The notes: generated by a model from the sequence alone, not told the origin. A stretch of DNA of 64,000 bases from Diacronema lutheri (GCA_019448385.1 JAGTXO010000001.1:1054001-1118000); one strand, 5' to 3'; shown: positions 49,658 to 61,157, counted from the first letter of the stretch. Numbers and translations: made by a program.

Positions 49658-52600
49658 ATGACGCCCGCTGTCGAGACGCAGGACGCGCTACACGGAGGCA
49701 AACCCAACGCGCGCGCATCAGCACGCCGCGCGCTTGCCAAAGAGAACGCCGGCGCGCCCGACACGGCGCCGCTGCCGACGCTTGGCGTCGCCAACCGGTT
49801 TGGTTTTCGCGACGCGAGCGGCGTGCCGACCAAGCGCGCGGCGCGCGCGCCGGCGCGCGCGCCAGCGGCAGCGGCGGCGAAAGGTGCAAATGACCAAGCA
49901 AACGCGGCCATCGACGCGCCGCTCGACGAGCCGGCCGCTTTGCTTGCGCCGATAGCGGCTGCGCCGCAGGGCGGCGCTGGCGCACCAGACGACGGCGCGA
50001 TAGCCGGCTCGTCCGAGCGGCGCAGGTCGGGCGTGGGTCTCGTCATCCGCCGGCGACGCTCGAGCGTGCGCACGCCACTGCGGCCGGGTGATCTCATCAC
50101 TGTCGACGAGAATGGCCAGCTGCCCGCCGGCATCGATTCGCCCCCACCCACGCCGATCGACATTGCGTCCTCGGTCGCAAACGCCTTCCGCTCGGAGGTG
50201 GATGAGGCCAACGTGCTCGTCGGGCACAAGGTGCGCGCCAAGAAGTTCGACTACAAGGGAATCATTCAGCAGCAATCGGAGTTGATTGTCCAGCTCAAGC
50301 GCTGCCTGTCCACGATGGTCGAGAAGTCGTCCGAGGCGCGCGAAAAGTCGCTCGCCGCGCAGGAGCTCGCGAACTCAAAGGTGCAGTCGCTCGCGCTCGC
50401 GAAGAAGCCGATGCGAGAGCAGATCGCCGGGCTGAGCGCGCAGCTCGAATCGCTCAAGGGCGTGCACACCGAGACGGCCTCCGCGCGCGCCGAGCTCCAG
50501 GCGCGCTATGACGCGCTCGTCGTCATCAGCGACTCGGACAAGGCGGCGCTGCACGCGGCGGCCGCACGCGTCGAGCTCACCGAGGACGAGCTCGCGGCGG
50601 AGAAGGAGCGGGCAGGCGGGGCGGAAAAGGCGCTGGCGGCGGTGCGGCGGCAGCTTGACACGACCGAGAAGCAAGTCTCCGAGCTCGCCGAGAAGCTGCG
50701 CGTCTCGGGCGTCGAGCACGAGAAGCAGCTCGACACGTTACGCGAGTCGATCGAACGCCGCACCGACCGCCAGCGCACCGAGCACGACGCGATCGCGAGC
50801 GAGCTGCGCGCGCGCGGCGAGAGTGCGGCGAGCGAGGCGCAGCGGCTGGCCGCAGACCTCAGCGAGTGCGCCGCCGAGCGCGACGAGCTGCGCACGCGCG
50901 CCGGCGCGCTCGCGGACGCGCGCACGCGGCTCGAGGCGGAGACGGCCGATGCGACCAGCGCGCTCCGGACGACACGCGCCGAGCTGGCCAAGAAGGAGGC
51001 GGACCTCTCCGAATCGCTGCGCAACATCTCACGGATGCAGACGGAGGCGATTGAACGGCAGGCCGAGCTGCGCGACGAGAAAAAGGAGCTCGCCGAGCGC
51101 CTCGAGCGCGCGAGCGAGCGAGCTGAGCGTCTTGACGATGCGTCGGCGCGCGGCGCCAAGGAGTGCGCGCTGCTCGAGGCGGAGCTCAGGGCGGTGGACG
51201 CGTCGGACGCGCGCGCGACGCGAGCGCTGGCCGAGGCGGAGGCAGCGCGGCTCGAGGCGATGGAGCTCCTCCTTTCTGCGCAGTCCGAGTTGACCACGCT
51301 GCGCCAGGGGCACGCGCAGCTCGACGCGCGCGCACGCGACGCCGTCGCCGAGCGCGACGGCGCGCGCGCGCAGCTCGCGAGCTCAAGCGAGCGCGAGGCG
51401 GCCTTGCGCGCCGAGCTGAGCACGCGGTTGAGTGAGGCGCGCGACCTCGAAGTTGAGTTTCGCACGTACAAGGCGCACTGCGGCTCGAGCAACATGGAGC
51501 AGATGGGCGCGCTCGTCAGGCTGCAGCGCGAGTGCGAGGCGCTCAACGCGCGCTTTGAGGAGACGCGCGGACAGCTCGGCGTGCGTGAGGGCGAGACCCA
51601 GAGCCTGCAGGCCGAGGTGGCGAACCGCGCGCGCTACGTTGCCGAGCTCGAGAGCAAGCTCCTCGACGCGGAGGAGACGCGGCGCAAGCTGCACAACACG
51701 GTACAGGAGCTCAAGGGGAACATTCGCGTCTTCTGCCGCGTGCGGCCGCCAAATGGGGCAACGGCGACCGACGATTGCCTCGCGCTGCGCCCCGACGGCG
51801 AGAGCGTGCACCTGACGACGGTCAGCGCTGGTGAGAAATCGGCGCGCGAGTCATCGCACCACTTCTCCTTCGACAAGGTCTTCGCGCCGGGCGCCCCGCA
51901 GTCGGACGTGTTTGGCGAAGTCTCGGCGCTCGTCCAGTCGGCGCTCGATGGCTACAAGGTGTGCATCTTCGCCTACGGCCAGACGGGCTCGGGCAAGACG
52001 TTCACGATGCAGGGCACGGCCGACGAGCGCAATTGCGGCATCGTCCCGCGCTCGCTCAAGCAGATCTTCCAGGCGACGGCCGCGGCGCGCCACAAGGGTT
52101 GGACGTACGACCTGCGCGCGTCATTCGTTGAAGTGTACAACGAGAACGTGCGCGACCTGCTCGCGCCGCCCGGCGCGCCGCCCGGGACGCACTCGATCGT
52201 GCACGACGAGGCCTTTGGCACCGTCGTCACCGACGCGACGCGCCTGCCCGTCACGAGCGAGGCGCAGGTTGACGAGCTCGCGCACATGGCCGCACGCCAG
52301 CGCTCGGTCGGCAAGACGGACATGAACTCGGTCTCGTCGCGCAGCCACGCCGTCTTCATGCTCTACCTTACCGGTGCGCGCACGCTGCGACGCGCGCGCA
52401 CGCGCGCGCGTGGCTCCTCGCCGTGCGCGGCTCACGCACGATGTGCATCGATCGCGCGGCGCACGCGCGCAGGCACCAACCCGTCCGTGGGCCACGCGCT
52501 GCACGGCGCCCTGCACCTGGTCGACCTGGCTGGCTCCGAGCGCCTCTCGCGCTCCAACGCGACGGGCGCGACGCTCAAGGAGACGCAGGCGATCAACAAA

Positions 52601-53186
52601 TCGCTCTCCGCGCTCGGCGACGTGTTCGCGTCGCTCACAGCCAAGGCGAGCCACGTCCCGTTCCGCAACTCAAAGCTGACCTACCTGATGGCGCCGTGCC
52701 TTTCCGGCGACGGCAAGACGCTCATGGTCGTCAACGTTGCCCCCGAGGTGCGCGCTGCGCGGCCATCCGCAGCACTGCCCTCTGGCGCGCGCCGCGCTCC
52801 GGCCAATTCGACGCTGCCCTGTGCTGAACTCAGCTCGTTGCGGCACGCGTCGCGACGCGCTCGCTCCGCCGCGCGACGCGCAGGCGGACAATGGGGTCGA
52901 GTCGCTCAGCTCGCTTCGCTTCGCGAGCCAGGTGAACGCGTGCGAGATCGGCCGACCAAAGCGCTCGGTGGTGCGTGCCGCCGTCACCAACCCGCTCGCC
53001 GAGCAGTCGCAGCCTGAGTCGCGCCGCACGTCCATCTCCTCGGTGCAGTCGGCATTGCCCGCACGCCCGGCCACCGCCCGCCCGGCGATAAGCGGCGCCC
53101 GCCAGCCACCGACGGCGGCGGCGGCGGTCGCTGCCGTGCGCAAGGCGGCGGCTTCCGGCGCGCGCCGGCCGGCAACCGCGAGGTGA
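49658..53186 (+). CDS. C-terminal motor kinesin (kinesin-14 family)
   Basis: A minus-end-directed microtubule motor of about 1,097 residues. Exons are 49658-52373, 52473-52747 and 52884-53186. The 99-bp first intron is stop-free and splits MLYLTG from TNPSVGHALHGAL. The 136-bp second intron joins VNVAPE to ADNGVESLSSLRFASQVN. Residues 1-180 are a disordered basic tail with ALAKENAGAP-type and RRRRSS segments, possibly microtubule-binding or nuclear localising. Residues about 190-685 are coiled coil. The kinesin-14 neck motif GNIRVFCRVRPP leads into the motor: AYGQTGSGKTFTMQG (P-loop, near 773), NSVSSRSHAVF (switch I) and HLVDLAGSERLSRS (switch II). The short C-terminal extension is Pro/Ala/Arg-rich. 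It probably acts in spindle organisation. Confidence 0.94.
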
Positions 53187-53736
53187 GGAGATGTGCGTGG
53201 CCACGCGCATTGCCGTCGGCTGCCACCCTCGTGAGCCATTCAAGCGTTCGCAGCCGCGCAGCGCGCGCCCGCTTGCTGAGCGTAAAACGGCTGCTGACGG
53301 TCGCAGCGGTGCGGCGAGCGTGTTCCGCAATGGTCGTGGCGCTCTGAGCCGCGACCGCTGCCCGCGGGGAAGCAGTGCACGAATTGAGCCGAGCGATCAA
53401 GCGGCGCAAACGACGTGGATGTGAAGCGCCGCCAAGGTTCGCCAGCTCGCGGCTGCAGCAATATTCTTGTGCGCGGTAGCCTCCTGCCATCTCTTGGCCG
53501 TTTCATGAAGGAGGCGTTGGCGCCATTTTCACCTTTCAAATCAGGAAGGCAGACATCGTTCCATAGGTGCGCGGGGATGGGGACGCACACTTGGCCGCAC
53601 GCCGCGCAGCGCGGGAAGCGGAGCGCCCTGCGCCTGGCGCCCGCCTGCTGCAAGCGCTTATGCGTGACGCGCGCCTCTGCCCATCCATGCCCGTCGCGCG
53701 GCTCAGCCTTGCGCGCGTGCCTCGAGCACGGCCGTG
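53187..53736. other. Intergenic region, about 550 bp
   Basis: Between the kinesin-14 stop and the NUF2 start, both plus strand. Open frames on both strands have no recognisable domain. The stretch contains short GC-rich dyads (around 53,290-53,365) but no RNA gene I can support. Confidence 0.5.
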
Positions 53737-55417
53737 ATGAAGAAGCACTACTCGTTCCCGATCCTCGACGACGGCGACATCCTGCTTTGTTTGCGCGAGC
53801 TGCAGGTGAACGTGTCGGAGGCGGACCTTGTGAACCCGACGCCGCAGATCGTGCACTCGATCTACTCCCACTTCCTCGACATCCTGATGAACGTGACGCG
53901 CGAGGATCTCAATCAACCGCAGTTCACCTCGACGCTCGAGCACCCCGAGCTGCACGAGGACTCCATCCCAATGACCACCTTCTTGCGCTCGTGGTGCGCA
54001 CCCGCGCCGCGTGCGCTCGTTGCCCTGCGCTAGGCCGCGCTCGCGCGCGCGTGAGCGCCCATGCGGGCGTGCGAGTGATCGCAGGCGCACGACGCGCCGT
54101 GCGCGCGCGTGCGACGCGCAGCCACAAGCTGATGCGCACGGTGGGCATCTCTGACTTCACGGTGAAGGACGTGCTCTACCCGGAGCGCACGCGCCTGCGC
54201 CGCAACTTCTCGGCGGTGATCAACTTTGCCAAATTCCGCGAGGATCGGATGGAGCGCTACCAGGAGTTCTCGACGGAAGCGGACGGTTTCGTGCAGCACA
54301 AGGCGCAGCTCGAGGCGGAGAACAACAAGCTGATCGCCGAGATTCGCGCGATTAACGCGCAGCGCGCGTCTGAGGAGCCGCGCGTCGCCGAGCTCGAGGC
54401 GGAGAACGGCGCGCTCGCTGCGCAGATCGCCGAGCTCAACGCGCAGCAGGCGGCGATGAAGGAGGTGGCACAGGGTCTGAAGCAAAAGTGGCAAGAGATC
54501 GGAGACCAGATCTCCGAGACCAAGTACACGCTGCTCTCCGCCAAGCAGGAGAACGATTCGCTGCGCGCACAGATCGTTCCGTCGCCCGAGAAGCTGAAGC
54601 AGGTGAGCATCGCGTATCACGCGCGCCGCGCGCGCCGCGCGCGCCGGCGTGCTGCGCGCGCCCTCACGCGCAAGGTGCGCGCTGTGTGCGCAGGCGCTGA
54701 CGAGCCTCGCCGAGTCGATCGAGCACGAGAAGGAGAACATCGGCAAGTGCCACGACAAGCTGCGCCGCCACGCGCTCACCTCCGAGACGCTGGCGCACGC
54801 CGAGCGCGACGTGCGGCGCGTGCTCGAGCTCGTCGGGGACGTCGAGGCCGAGGCGGCGCGCGTCGAGGGCCTGGGCAAAGAACACGACAGCTGCCGGAAC
54901 CACCTCAAGGCGAACGATGCGGCGCTGCACGACGCGACCTTCAAGGAGCACCAGTACAAGCGGCAGATCAATTCGGTGCAGGAGCGCACGCAGCGGATGC
55001 ACAAGCAGCACGCCGTGCGCAAGGAGGCGGCGCAGGAGGGGATGGAGACGGCGGCACACGAGTGGCGGGAGGTTGACGCCGAGCGCGCTGCGACCGAGGA
55101 ACAGCTCCACGCGACCGAGCTGCAGATGCGCGCGCAGACCGAGAAGGCGCGCGCCGCGCTGCCCTCGCGCAGCGCCGCCCCGCAGCATGGCTGCCGCGCG
55201 CGGCCAGCCTGCCCTGGTGTTGCCCGCACGCGCGCGCACGCGCGCGCCCCCCGCACGCCCCCGCTCACGCGCGCGCGCGCCCGCTCGTGAGCAGGTGCAA
55301 CGCGTGCGCGCGCAACACGAGACGGAGCTGGCGCACATCCAGCTGAAGCGCGACAGGTTGGTGCAGCAGGTGAGCGCCTACCACACGCAGCTGCTCGCCT
55401 CAATCCGAGCCAGCTAG
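53737..55417 (+). CDS. NUF2: Kinetochore protein NUF2 (NDC80 complex)
   Basis: About 437 residues in four exons: 53737-53993, 54122-54602, 54694-55146 and 55295-55417. The N-terminal calponin-homology-type head begins MKKHYSFPILDDGDILLCL and contains NPTPQIVHSIYSHFLDIL and ELHEDSIPMTTFLRS. Exon 2 resumes with HKLMRTVGISDFTVKDVLYPE and RLRRNFSAVINFAKFRED, the strongest NUF2 block. The rest is a long coiled coil that pairs with NDC80. Introns 1 and 2 have GTGCGC and GTGAGC donors. The last join works in phase only with a GC donor at 55147 and the CAG acceptor ending at 55294, so a GC-AG intron is proposed. The GTG at 53734 just before the ATG is not the start. Confidence 0.9.
55147..55294 (+). 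other. Proposed GC-AG intron of NUF2
   Basis: It follows AAG at 55146 with donor GCGCGC and ends in GAGCAG at 55294 (148 bp). Reading through adds an Arg/Pro-rich tail and a stop at 55290. A GTGTTG donor at about 55,217 would break the frame. Confidence 0.55.
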
Positions 55418-55568
55418 CAGGCCCGCGCTCGGCCCCGCGCGGCCATCGCTACGCCCACTGGCAACCACCAGAGCTTTGGCCCGACTGAGCCACCCTGATG
55501 ACAGTCAAGACTGGGCAGTTGGCTCAACACTCACTTCACGGCTTCCGCCCGACGTCGAACAAGCGCCC

Positions 55569-57134
55569 ATGTTCCCCAGAGCCGCCCTGCTGCTCGGGCT
55601 CGCCGGGCTCGCATCGGCGCAGACGCTGTGCGAGAAGCACACCAACTGCACGTCAGCGCAGTACTGCTCCAACTACACTTCGAGCGCGGGCGCGACTACG
55701 GTCGCGTGCTACCCGTGCGTCGACGCGTACCGGTACACGTGCACCGACTATGGCGACTCGGTGGATGGCTCGTGCGCGCAGTGCGCGGAGGAGGAGACTC
55801 TGAACGGCGAGGACGCGTACGACTACATCAACTGCGAGTCGCACGCCACATGCGCCGACAACATGTACTGCTATTCGAACGACTATGGCGGCTTTGTCGT
55901 GCAGGACTGTTGGCCGTGCTCGGACTCGTCGGGCTTCTCTTGCGACGACTACGGCGACGCAGTCGACGGTGACTGCTCCAAGTGCGCGGGCTCGCTGCCT
56001 ACCGCCGAAGGATGCAGCGCGCACGTTGATTGCAACGCCGGTTCGTACTGCTCTTCGTACCAGAACGCGGCCGGCACGGGCGTCATCGTGGCGTGCAACC
56101 CGTGCCTCGACACGTATGGCTACACGTGCGAGGATTACGCCGATCCCGTGGACGGGAGCTGCGCAGTCTGCACGGGATACGAGGCGGCGCCGGACGCTAC
56201 CCGCGAGGGCCCCTCGTCGCCCGTTGCGGAAGCGCAATGCAAGGCGCCTCTCGCGCCGGGCACGCCGATCGCTTTCCAGAGCTGCTCCGCGCATGCCGAC
56301 TGCCGCACGGCCGAGTACTGCTCGTCTTACATGGGCGACGCGGGCTGCGTGATCGACTGCTGGCCATGCGAGGACATGTACGGCCTGCAGTGCTCGGATT
56401 ACAACGACGCCATCGACGCGTCGTGCAGCACGTGCGCTGCAGGGGCGAGCAAGGCCAGGGGCAGCAGCACAGAGCCCGCCACGCCGGGTGGCTCGTGCAA
56501 AATCCACGCCGACTGCGCGCTCCTCGAGTACTGCGCGCTCATCGACGAGACCCAGCGATGCACGCCGTGCACGGGTCAGGGGAACGCGACGTGCGAGGTG
56601 CGCCGCGCGGCGTCTGGCCGTTGGATGTGCGCTTGTGGGCGGACGAGGGAAGGACGTGCGGCACGTGCGGCACGAGCACATTGCCGCTTCCTTCACAGCG
56701 CGGGGCGCGTCGCGCCGCGCGCGCGCATCCTCCGCTTGCCTGCCTCGTGCACAGGCGAACGCCGACTCGTTCAACGACAGCTGCAACAAGTGTGCAAGCG
56801 ACGCTGCCCGTGCGGCCTCGCCGTCGGATGCGGCAGGTGTAAGTGGGGACACGGGCGACAACTGGCGAATCTTTGGCATCGTCGTTGTCGTGACGTTTGC
56901 GCTCGCCGCGTGCGGCGGGATGTTCTTCATGATCTATAGGGTGCGCGCCGCGGAGTGCGCCGTGCGTGCCAGCCCTCCCACTTACGTGCCCACTGCTCGC
57001 CTCTCCCTCTCACCTTGTGGGCGCAGGTTTGGAAGGCCAAGTACGGCAAGGACGACGCGCTTGCTCTGCGGGGCGTCGTCACGGTGCGACAGCCAGAGGG
57101 CATGCCTCCGGCAAGGGATGGCCTGGTGCGCTAG
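55569..57134 (+). CDS. Type I membrane protein with repeated cysteine-rich modules
   Basis: A 440-residue protein in three exons: 55569-56597, 56755-56940 and 57027-57134. A clear signal peptide (MFPRAALLLGLAGLASAQ) is followed by five or six repeats of about 60 residues. Each has the pattern C-x-x-H-x-x-C, then YC, a PC-x-D turn, YTCxDYxDxVDGSC and a closing C-x-x-C. One transmembrane span lies near residues 382-405 (IFGIVVVVTFALAACGGMFF). A tail of about 35 residues, starting YRVWKAKYGKDDALAL, is cytoplasmic. Introns have GTGCGC donors and join TCE to ANADSFNDS, and FFMIYR to VWKAKYG. The spacing is not EGF, TNFR or granulin that I can name. It could be a surface receptor or cell-covering protein. 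Function is unknown. Confidence 0.8.
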
Positions 57135-57210
57135 AATTTGCGTGCTGTTTCGCGTGCGACTGGCCGTGCGGCCACGACGTGTGCGATTGCGCTTGGCAGA
57201 CAGCGCGGCG

Positions 57211-58075
57211 CTAGTGCCCGCGCTTGAAGTGATTGCGCTGGTGGTTGACGATCCGCCGCCGCTTTTGGTGCCGCTTCTGGTTGGCCTCGACCATGAGCTC
57301 GTAGCCGCGCGTGCTGGGCGCCACGCGCATCAACTCGAAGAGCTCCTTCGTGTCATTTGGCATCGGCTTGTTCCACCTCTTCCGCGCGTGCACAAAGTCG
57401 TGGATCGCGCGTGCCTGCGCAAAATGCCGGATGAGCTTGCTCACCGCCCCCGATATCGTCCCCGCCGCGAGCGCGATGGTCCGCTTGCGCGCGGCGTTGA
57501 TCTTGAGCGGGAAGAGCAAGTCAAGTGGGCTCATGTTATCGATGATCCGCTTCTGGTTCTCGAGCTCGAGCTTGTTGGGGTCCTGCTTCGACCAGGGCAT
57601 CATCTCGCGCAGCTTCTGCAGCGTCGTCATCTGCAGCGATTGCTCAATGCTGCTCTTGAAGCCGTTGACGAGGTCGTACTTGGGCGTCGCGAGCGCGTGA
57701 TCGAGGAACTGCTTGAACGCGTCGTCCATCTTGCCCTGCGGCACGGAGCGCACAAGGTGCGAGCGCAGTGATCAGCCACACGGCAGCGTGCTGCACGGCG
57801 CTCGCGCGCAACGCGCGAACCTGACGGTAGCTGATCACGGCCTCCTGCGTCGCCTGCCCCCACGTCGCGCCGCGCGCACGGCTCTTGCTGAGCGAATCCG
57901 CGGCCGCCGCGATGAGGCTGCGGTAAGTCTGCTTTCGGCGCGCGGCCGGCTCTGCGGCGGGGGCAGGCTGGTCTGTGCTCGTAGAGAGCACGCGCTGGAC
58001 CGGCCGCACGCGGACCAGGCCCTGCCATAACACCCGCGTGGCTGCGGCCCCGCGCCCCACGGACGCGTTAGCCAT
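57211..58075 (-). CDS. Stand-alone SRP54 M-domain-like protein, mitochondrial-type leader
   Basis: 259 residues in two exons, 57821-58075 and 57211-57735. The 85-bp intron (donor GTTCGC, acceptor CCGCAG) joins AVISYRQ to GKMDDAFKQFLDH. The N-terminus MANASVGRGAAATRVLWQGL, then VRPVQRVLSTST, is basic, amphipathic and free of acidic residues, as expected for mitochondrial import. The second half follows the helical pattern of the SRP54/Ffh M domain: a Met-rich hydrophobic stretch (TTLQKLREMMPW), NMSPLDLLFPLKINAARKR, then TIALAAGTISGAVSKLIRHFAQARAI. The Arg-rich helix and AxGT turn match the RNA-binding part. There is no NG GTPase domain. The C-terminus is strongly basic (NQKRHQKRRRIVNHQRN). A role in organellar RNA binding or membrane insertion is inference. 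Confidence 0.6.
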
Positions 58076-58295
58076 CGTCAGTCGACGGGTCTGCCCAGCG
58101 ACTCAGTCACGGTCTTCCCAGTCCTCGAGTCAAACGGACTGTTAGAAAATCTGTGCTCCTCACAGCTTCACAGGCCCGCCCCGCATTGTGCACACTCCCA
58201 CTTGTCCCCTTTGCGTGCGCCGGCCGCGCCGTGCTCCGGAGTGGTGCTCGAACCGCGCGCGCAAGGGCCGAGCCCCCCATGAGAGCTCGCGCGCG

Positions 58296-59992
58296 CTAGG
58301 CCGCGTGGATCGCCTGCGGCGTCGACTGGCGCTCGAGGCCAGGCATCGCCGAGCCGGGCGGCTCGTGCATCGGCTCGCCGCTTGGGATCGACGCAAGCAC
58401 GGGCGGGCCGGCATTGCTGCGCGCGAACCGGCGCGGCGAGAAGGCGAGGCTCTTGAGAGGCGAGTTGGCGGTCAGCTCGGAGATGTCGAGCGGGAGCGCG
58501 CCAAAGATCAGGTCCTCTGCGTGGCGTGGAAGCGCGTGGCGGCGCGATGCACGCGCACGTGAGCTGAGCGCAACGCTGACCGGGCGCACGGCGCGGCACG
58601 GCGCGGCACGGCGCGCGCAGGCGGCGCGAGCGCGCGAGCACGGCACACACCGAGGTCTCCCACGTTGACCATCTCGCCATCTACGCCGCTCTCAAGCGCG
58701 CGCAGGTGCGCTGAGAGCGGCATGCTGCCGAGATGCTCAAGCAGGTAGCGCTGCGGCGACGGCGTGGGCAGCTGTGCGGCCAGCATCGCCGCACGGAAGT
58801 CGAGCGTCGACGAGGGCGGCACGACCGAGATGTGCTTTGCTGACGCTGGACGCTGCAGCGCCGGTGGTTGGCGATACGCGCGCGGCTCGGACGCGGCGCG
58901 CGCCGCGTGCAGCGGCACGTGGTAACCGTGCGGCGCGGTGTGCTCGGCGAGCGCACGCGGCTCGGCGCCGCGCTCTAACGCGTGCTGCTCGTCCGCGGAG
59001 CGACCCGCCTTGCTCGAGCGCGCGGCCGTCGGCAACGCGAGCGGGCGCGGCGCGGGCAGCTGCGTCGTGTCCTCGTAAGGGCAAACGTGCCCCCGCTTAG
59101 GCTGGCCGCACCGGCGGCACTTGTAGCCCGGGAAGGCGCTGCCGGGCATGGCGAGCGGGTTGGCCGGCGCGTCGCCATCAGCACTCACCGCGTGGTACTG
59201 CGCCTGCACCTCCTCGCGCCAGCGACGCGCCTGCTCAAGGCGATGCCAGCGGTTGCGCACCGCGTTGTCCGTGCGTCCGGGCAGCGAGAGCGAGATGAGC
59301 GACCACTTGAAGCCGTGCATCTCAACGCCCTCGCAGATGACCTTGTCCTCGGTCGAGGTCCACGGCACCGTCTTCGTGTCGCGTTTGCTCGCCTGCCCCG
59401 CTGTCTCGCCGCTGCCGTTGTCCGCCGGCGCGCACGCGTGGTTGCGCCTTCCGTGGGCGGCGCCGCCGCGCCGCGCCTTGCTCGCGCCGCCGCCCTTCGC
59501 CACGTCGGCAAACTGCTCGAGCTCGTACACGGCGGTGTCGAACGAGTGAGCGCGCGCGCGGTGGCCTGCCAAGCCCCCCTCCGCGCGCCGCACCGTCGGC
59601 GCCTCGCGCGAGACGAACGATGAGTTCTCCGAGCCGGCGAGCAGCTCGTCCGCGGGCAAGTGCTTCTTGTACACGGGCGACCGAATGTCGTGGAACGGGT
59701 CGAGGTGGTCGGGCGCGCCCCCCACCGAGCTGAATACGCCGGCGCGCGGACTGCGCTCAGGCCGCTTGCCCGCCAGCCCCGGGTGCACGGCGTGCAGGCT
59801 CTTGAGCGTCGGTGGTGCCGAGAACGTGCGCCGGTGCTCGCCCGCGCCGCGCGCGCCGCCGTGCGCGTCGCCGAGAAAGGGCGTCCAGTCGAGGGGCTCG
59901 TCGTGCTCGGTGAAGCTCGACATGCCACCGAGCGCGGCGGGCACCGTGCCCTCGTCGCGGCGCAGCGCGGCTGACGGTGCGTCGCCGATCAT
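58296..59992 (-). CDS. Single-repeat MYB/SANT protein with C-terminal zinc knuckle
   Basis: 520 residues in two exons, 58651-59992 and 58296-58516. The 134-bp intron (donor GTGTGT, acceptor ACGCAG) joins VNVGDL through Glu to DLIFGALPLDISE. One SANT repeat lies near residues 206-260: VPWTSTEDKVICEGVEMHG, KWSLISLSLPGRTDNAVRNRW, then HRLEQ. The tryptophan spacing is that of a DNA-binding R3-type repeat. About 35 residues later YKCRRCGQPKRGHVC forms a small Cys/His knuckle, a pairing seen in algal and heterokont MYBs. The rest is disordered. It is probably a nuclear transcription regulator. It is head-to-head with the HemD-like gene. A second in-frame ATG at residue 24 is possible. Confidence 0.85.
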
Positions 59993-60119
59993 CTGCGGAA
60001 TGCTGCCTGCCGTTTGGACGTGTGGATCCCCGACTTCCCGGCGCCTCTCCTGGCTCGTTCGCGCGCCTGGTTTCGCGTCTTCCTCTGATCGCTTTTAAAA
60101 ACAGAGTGTTTCGTCAGGA

Positions 60120-61157
60120 ATGCTGCTCGTGGGCCTCTGCGCGCTCGCGGCGCTCGGCGTCGTGGGCCCGATGCTCGAGCAGGTGCCCACGCAGCTGCTC
60201 CCGCTGGCCGACCGCCGTGTTGTACTTACCGGTCACCGCACGTCGCTCGCGCCGCGCCTCGCCGCGAAGCTTGCCGAGCGCGGCGCGCGGCCGCTCGTCA
60301 TGCCGACGGTCACGTTCGAGCCGTGCGCCGAGGCGGCGTTCGGCCCGCTAGACGGCGCGCTCCTCCGGCTGACGGACTACGACGCGGTCTGCTTGCCCTT
60401 TCCTGACGCGGTGCGTGCGCTGCGCGACCGCACCGCCGCAATGCTGGGCTTTGACAGCCGCGCGTGCGCGGCGGTCCTCGGGCGCGTGCGGCTCGCGGCG
60501 ATTGGGAGCACGGCCAGCCTCGTCAAGGAGCTGCTCGGCGTCCCGGCGAGCGTCGTGCCGCCGGACCCATCGCTCTCGGGGCTTGCCAACGCGCTCGAAG
60601 GGCTGAACCTCGCGCGCCGCGGCGCGCGTGTGCTGTGCGTGCTACCCGTGTACGTCGGGATGGCTGAGCCGCCCGCAGTCTCGCGCTTTGTCGCGCAGCT
60701 CGAGGCGACGGGAGCGGAGGTGACGCGCGTCGCCGCATGCATTGCGAAGCCGACCTCTTTTGCAAGCGCCGCCCCCGAGCTCGGGCTGCTCCGCGCCGGT
60801 GACGTCGACGCGCTCGTGCTGACGAGCGGCTCGGAGGTCGAGGGGCTGTGGCGGCTGCTGCGCGCGGACGCACAAGCGCTCGACCAGCGCGCGCGCAACG
60901 GGGCGGGTGAGGCCGCGGCTGCGATGGCCGAGATCTCCACGCCCGACCGCCCGGCGGCGGTCGACTGGCCCGCCCTGCTGCCGAGTTCTGGGCTGGTCAT
61001 CGCAGTCTGCGGCGCCGACGCCGCCGCGTCCGCTGAAGCATGGGGCCTGCCGACGGCGGTCGTCTCGCCGCTCGGCCTTCTCGACGAGGTAGTCGACCGG
61101 CTCGAGGGCGCCGTCCTCAGCAAACAGCTGCTCTCGTCGGGCGGGCTGCTCCTCTGA
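60120..61157 (+). CDS. Uroporphyrinogen-III synthase-like protein (HemD fold), plastid-type leader
   Basis: A 345-residue protein starting with a signal-peptide-like leader (MLLVGLCALAALGVVGPML). The rest follows the two-domain HemD pattern: RRVVLTGHRTSLAPRLAAKL, ARPLVMPTVTFEPC, LTDYDAVCLPFPDAVRAL, VRLAAIGSTASLVKELLG, RVLCVLPVYVG, then VDALVLTSGSEVEGL and a final helix pair. HemD cyclises hydroxymethylbilane on the way to haem and chlorophyll, which in algae happens in the plastid. HemD sequences are poorly conserved and have no invariant catalytic residue, so the call rests on the order of motifs. The insert around residue 255-275 is unusual. It is intronless. Confidence 0.68.
   Translation: MLLVGLCALAALGVVGPMLEQVPTQLLPLADRRVVLTGHRTSLAPRLAAKLAERGARPLVMPTVTFEPCAEAAFGPLDGALLRLTDYDAVCLPFPDAVRALRDRTAAMLGFDSRACAAVLGRVRLAAIGSTASLVKELLGVPASVVPPDPSLSGLANALEGLNLARRGARVLCVLPVYVGMAEPPAVSRFVAQLEATGAEVTRVAACIAKPTSFASAAPELGLLRAGDVDALVLTSGSEVEGLWRLLRADAQALDQRARNGAGEAAAAMAEISTPDRPAAVDWPALLPSSGLVIAVCGADAAASAEAWGLPTAVVSPLGLLDEVVDRLEGAVLSKQLLSSGGLLL

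Noticed and set aside
53415-54121. Longer NUF2 reading frame starting at 53415
   Set aside because: The frame before 54122 has no NUF2 similarity, while the exon starting at 53737 in another frame carries the conserved head domain.
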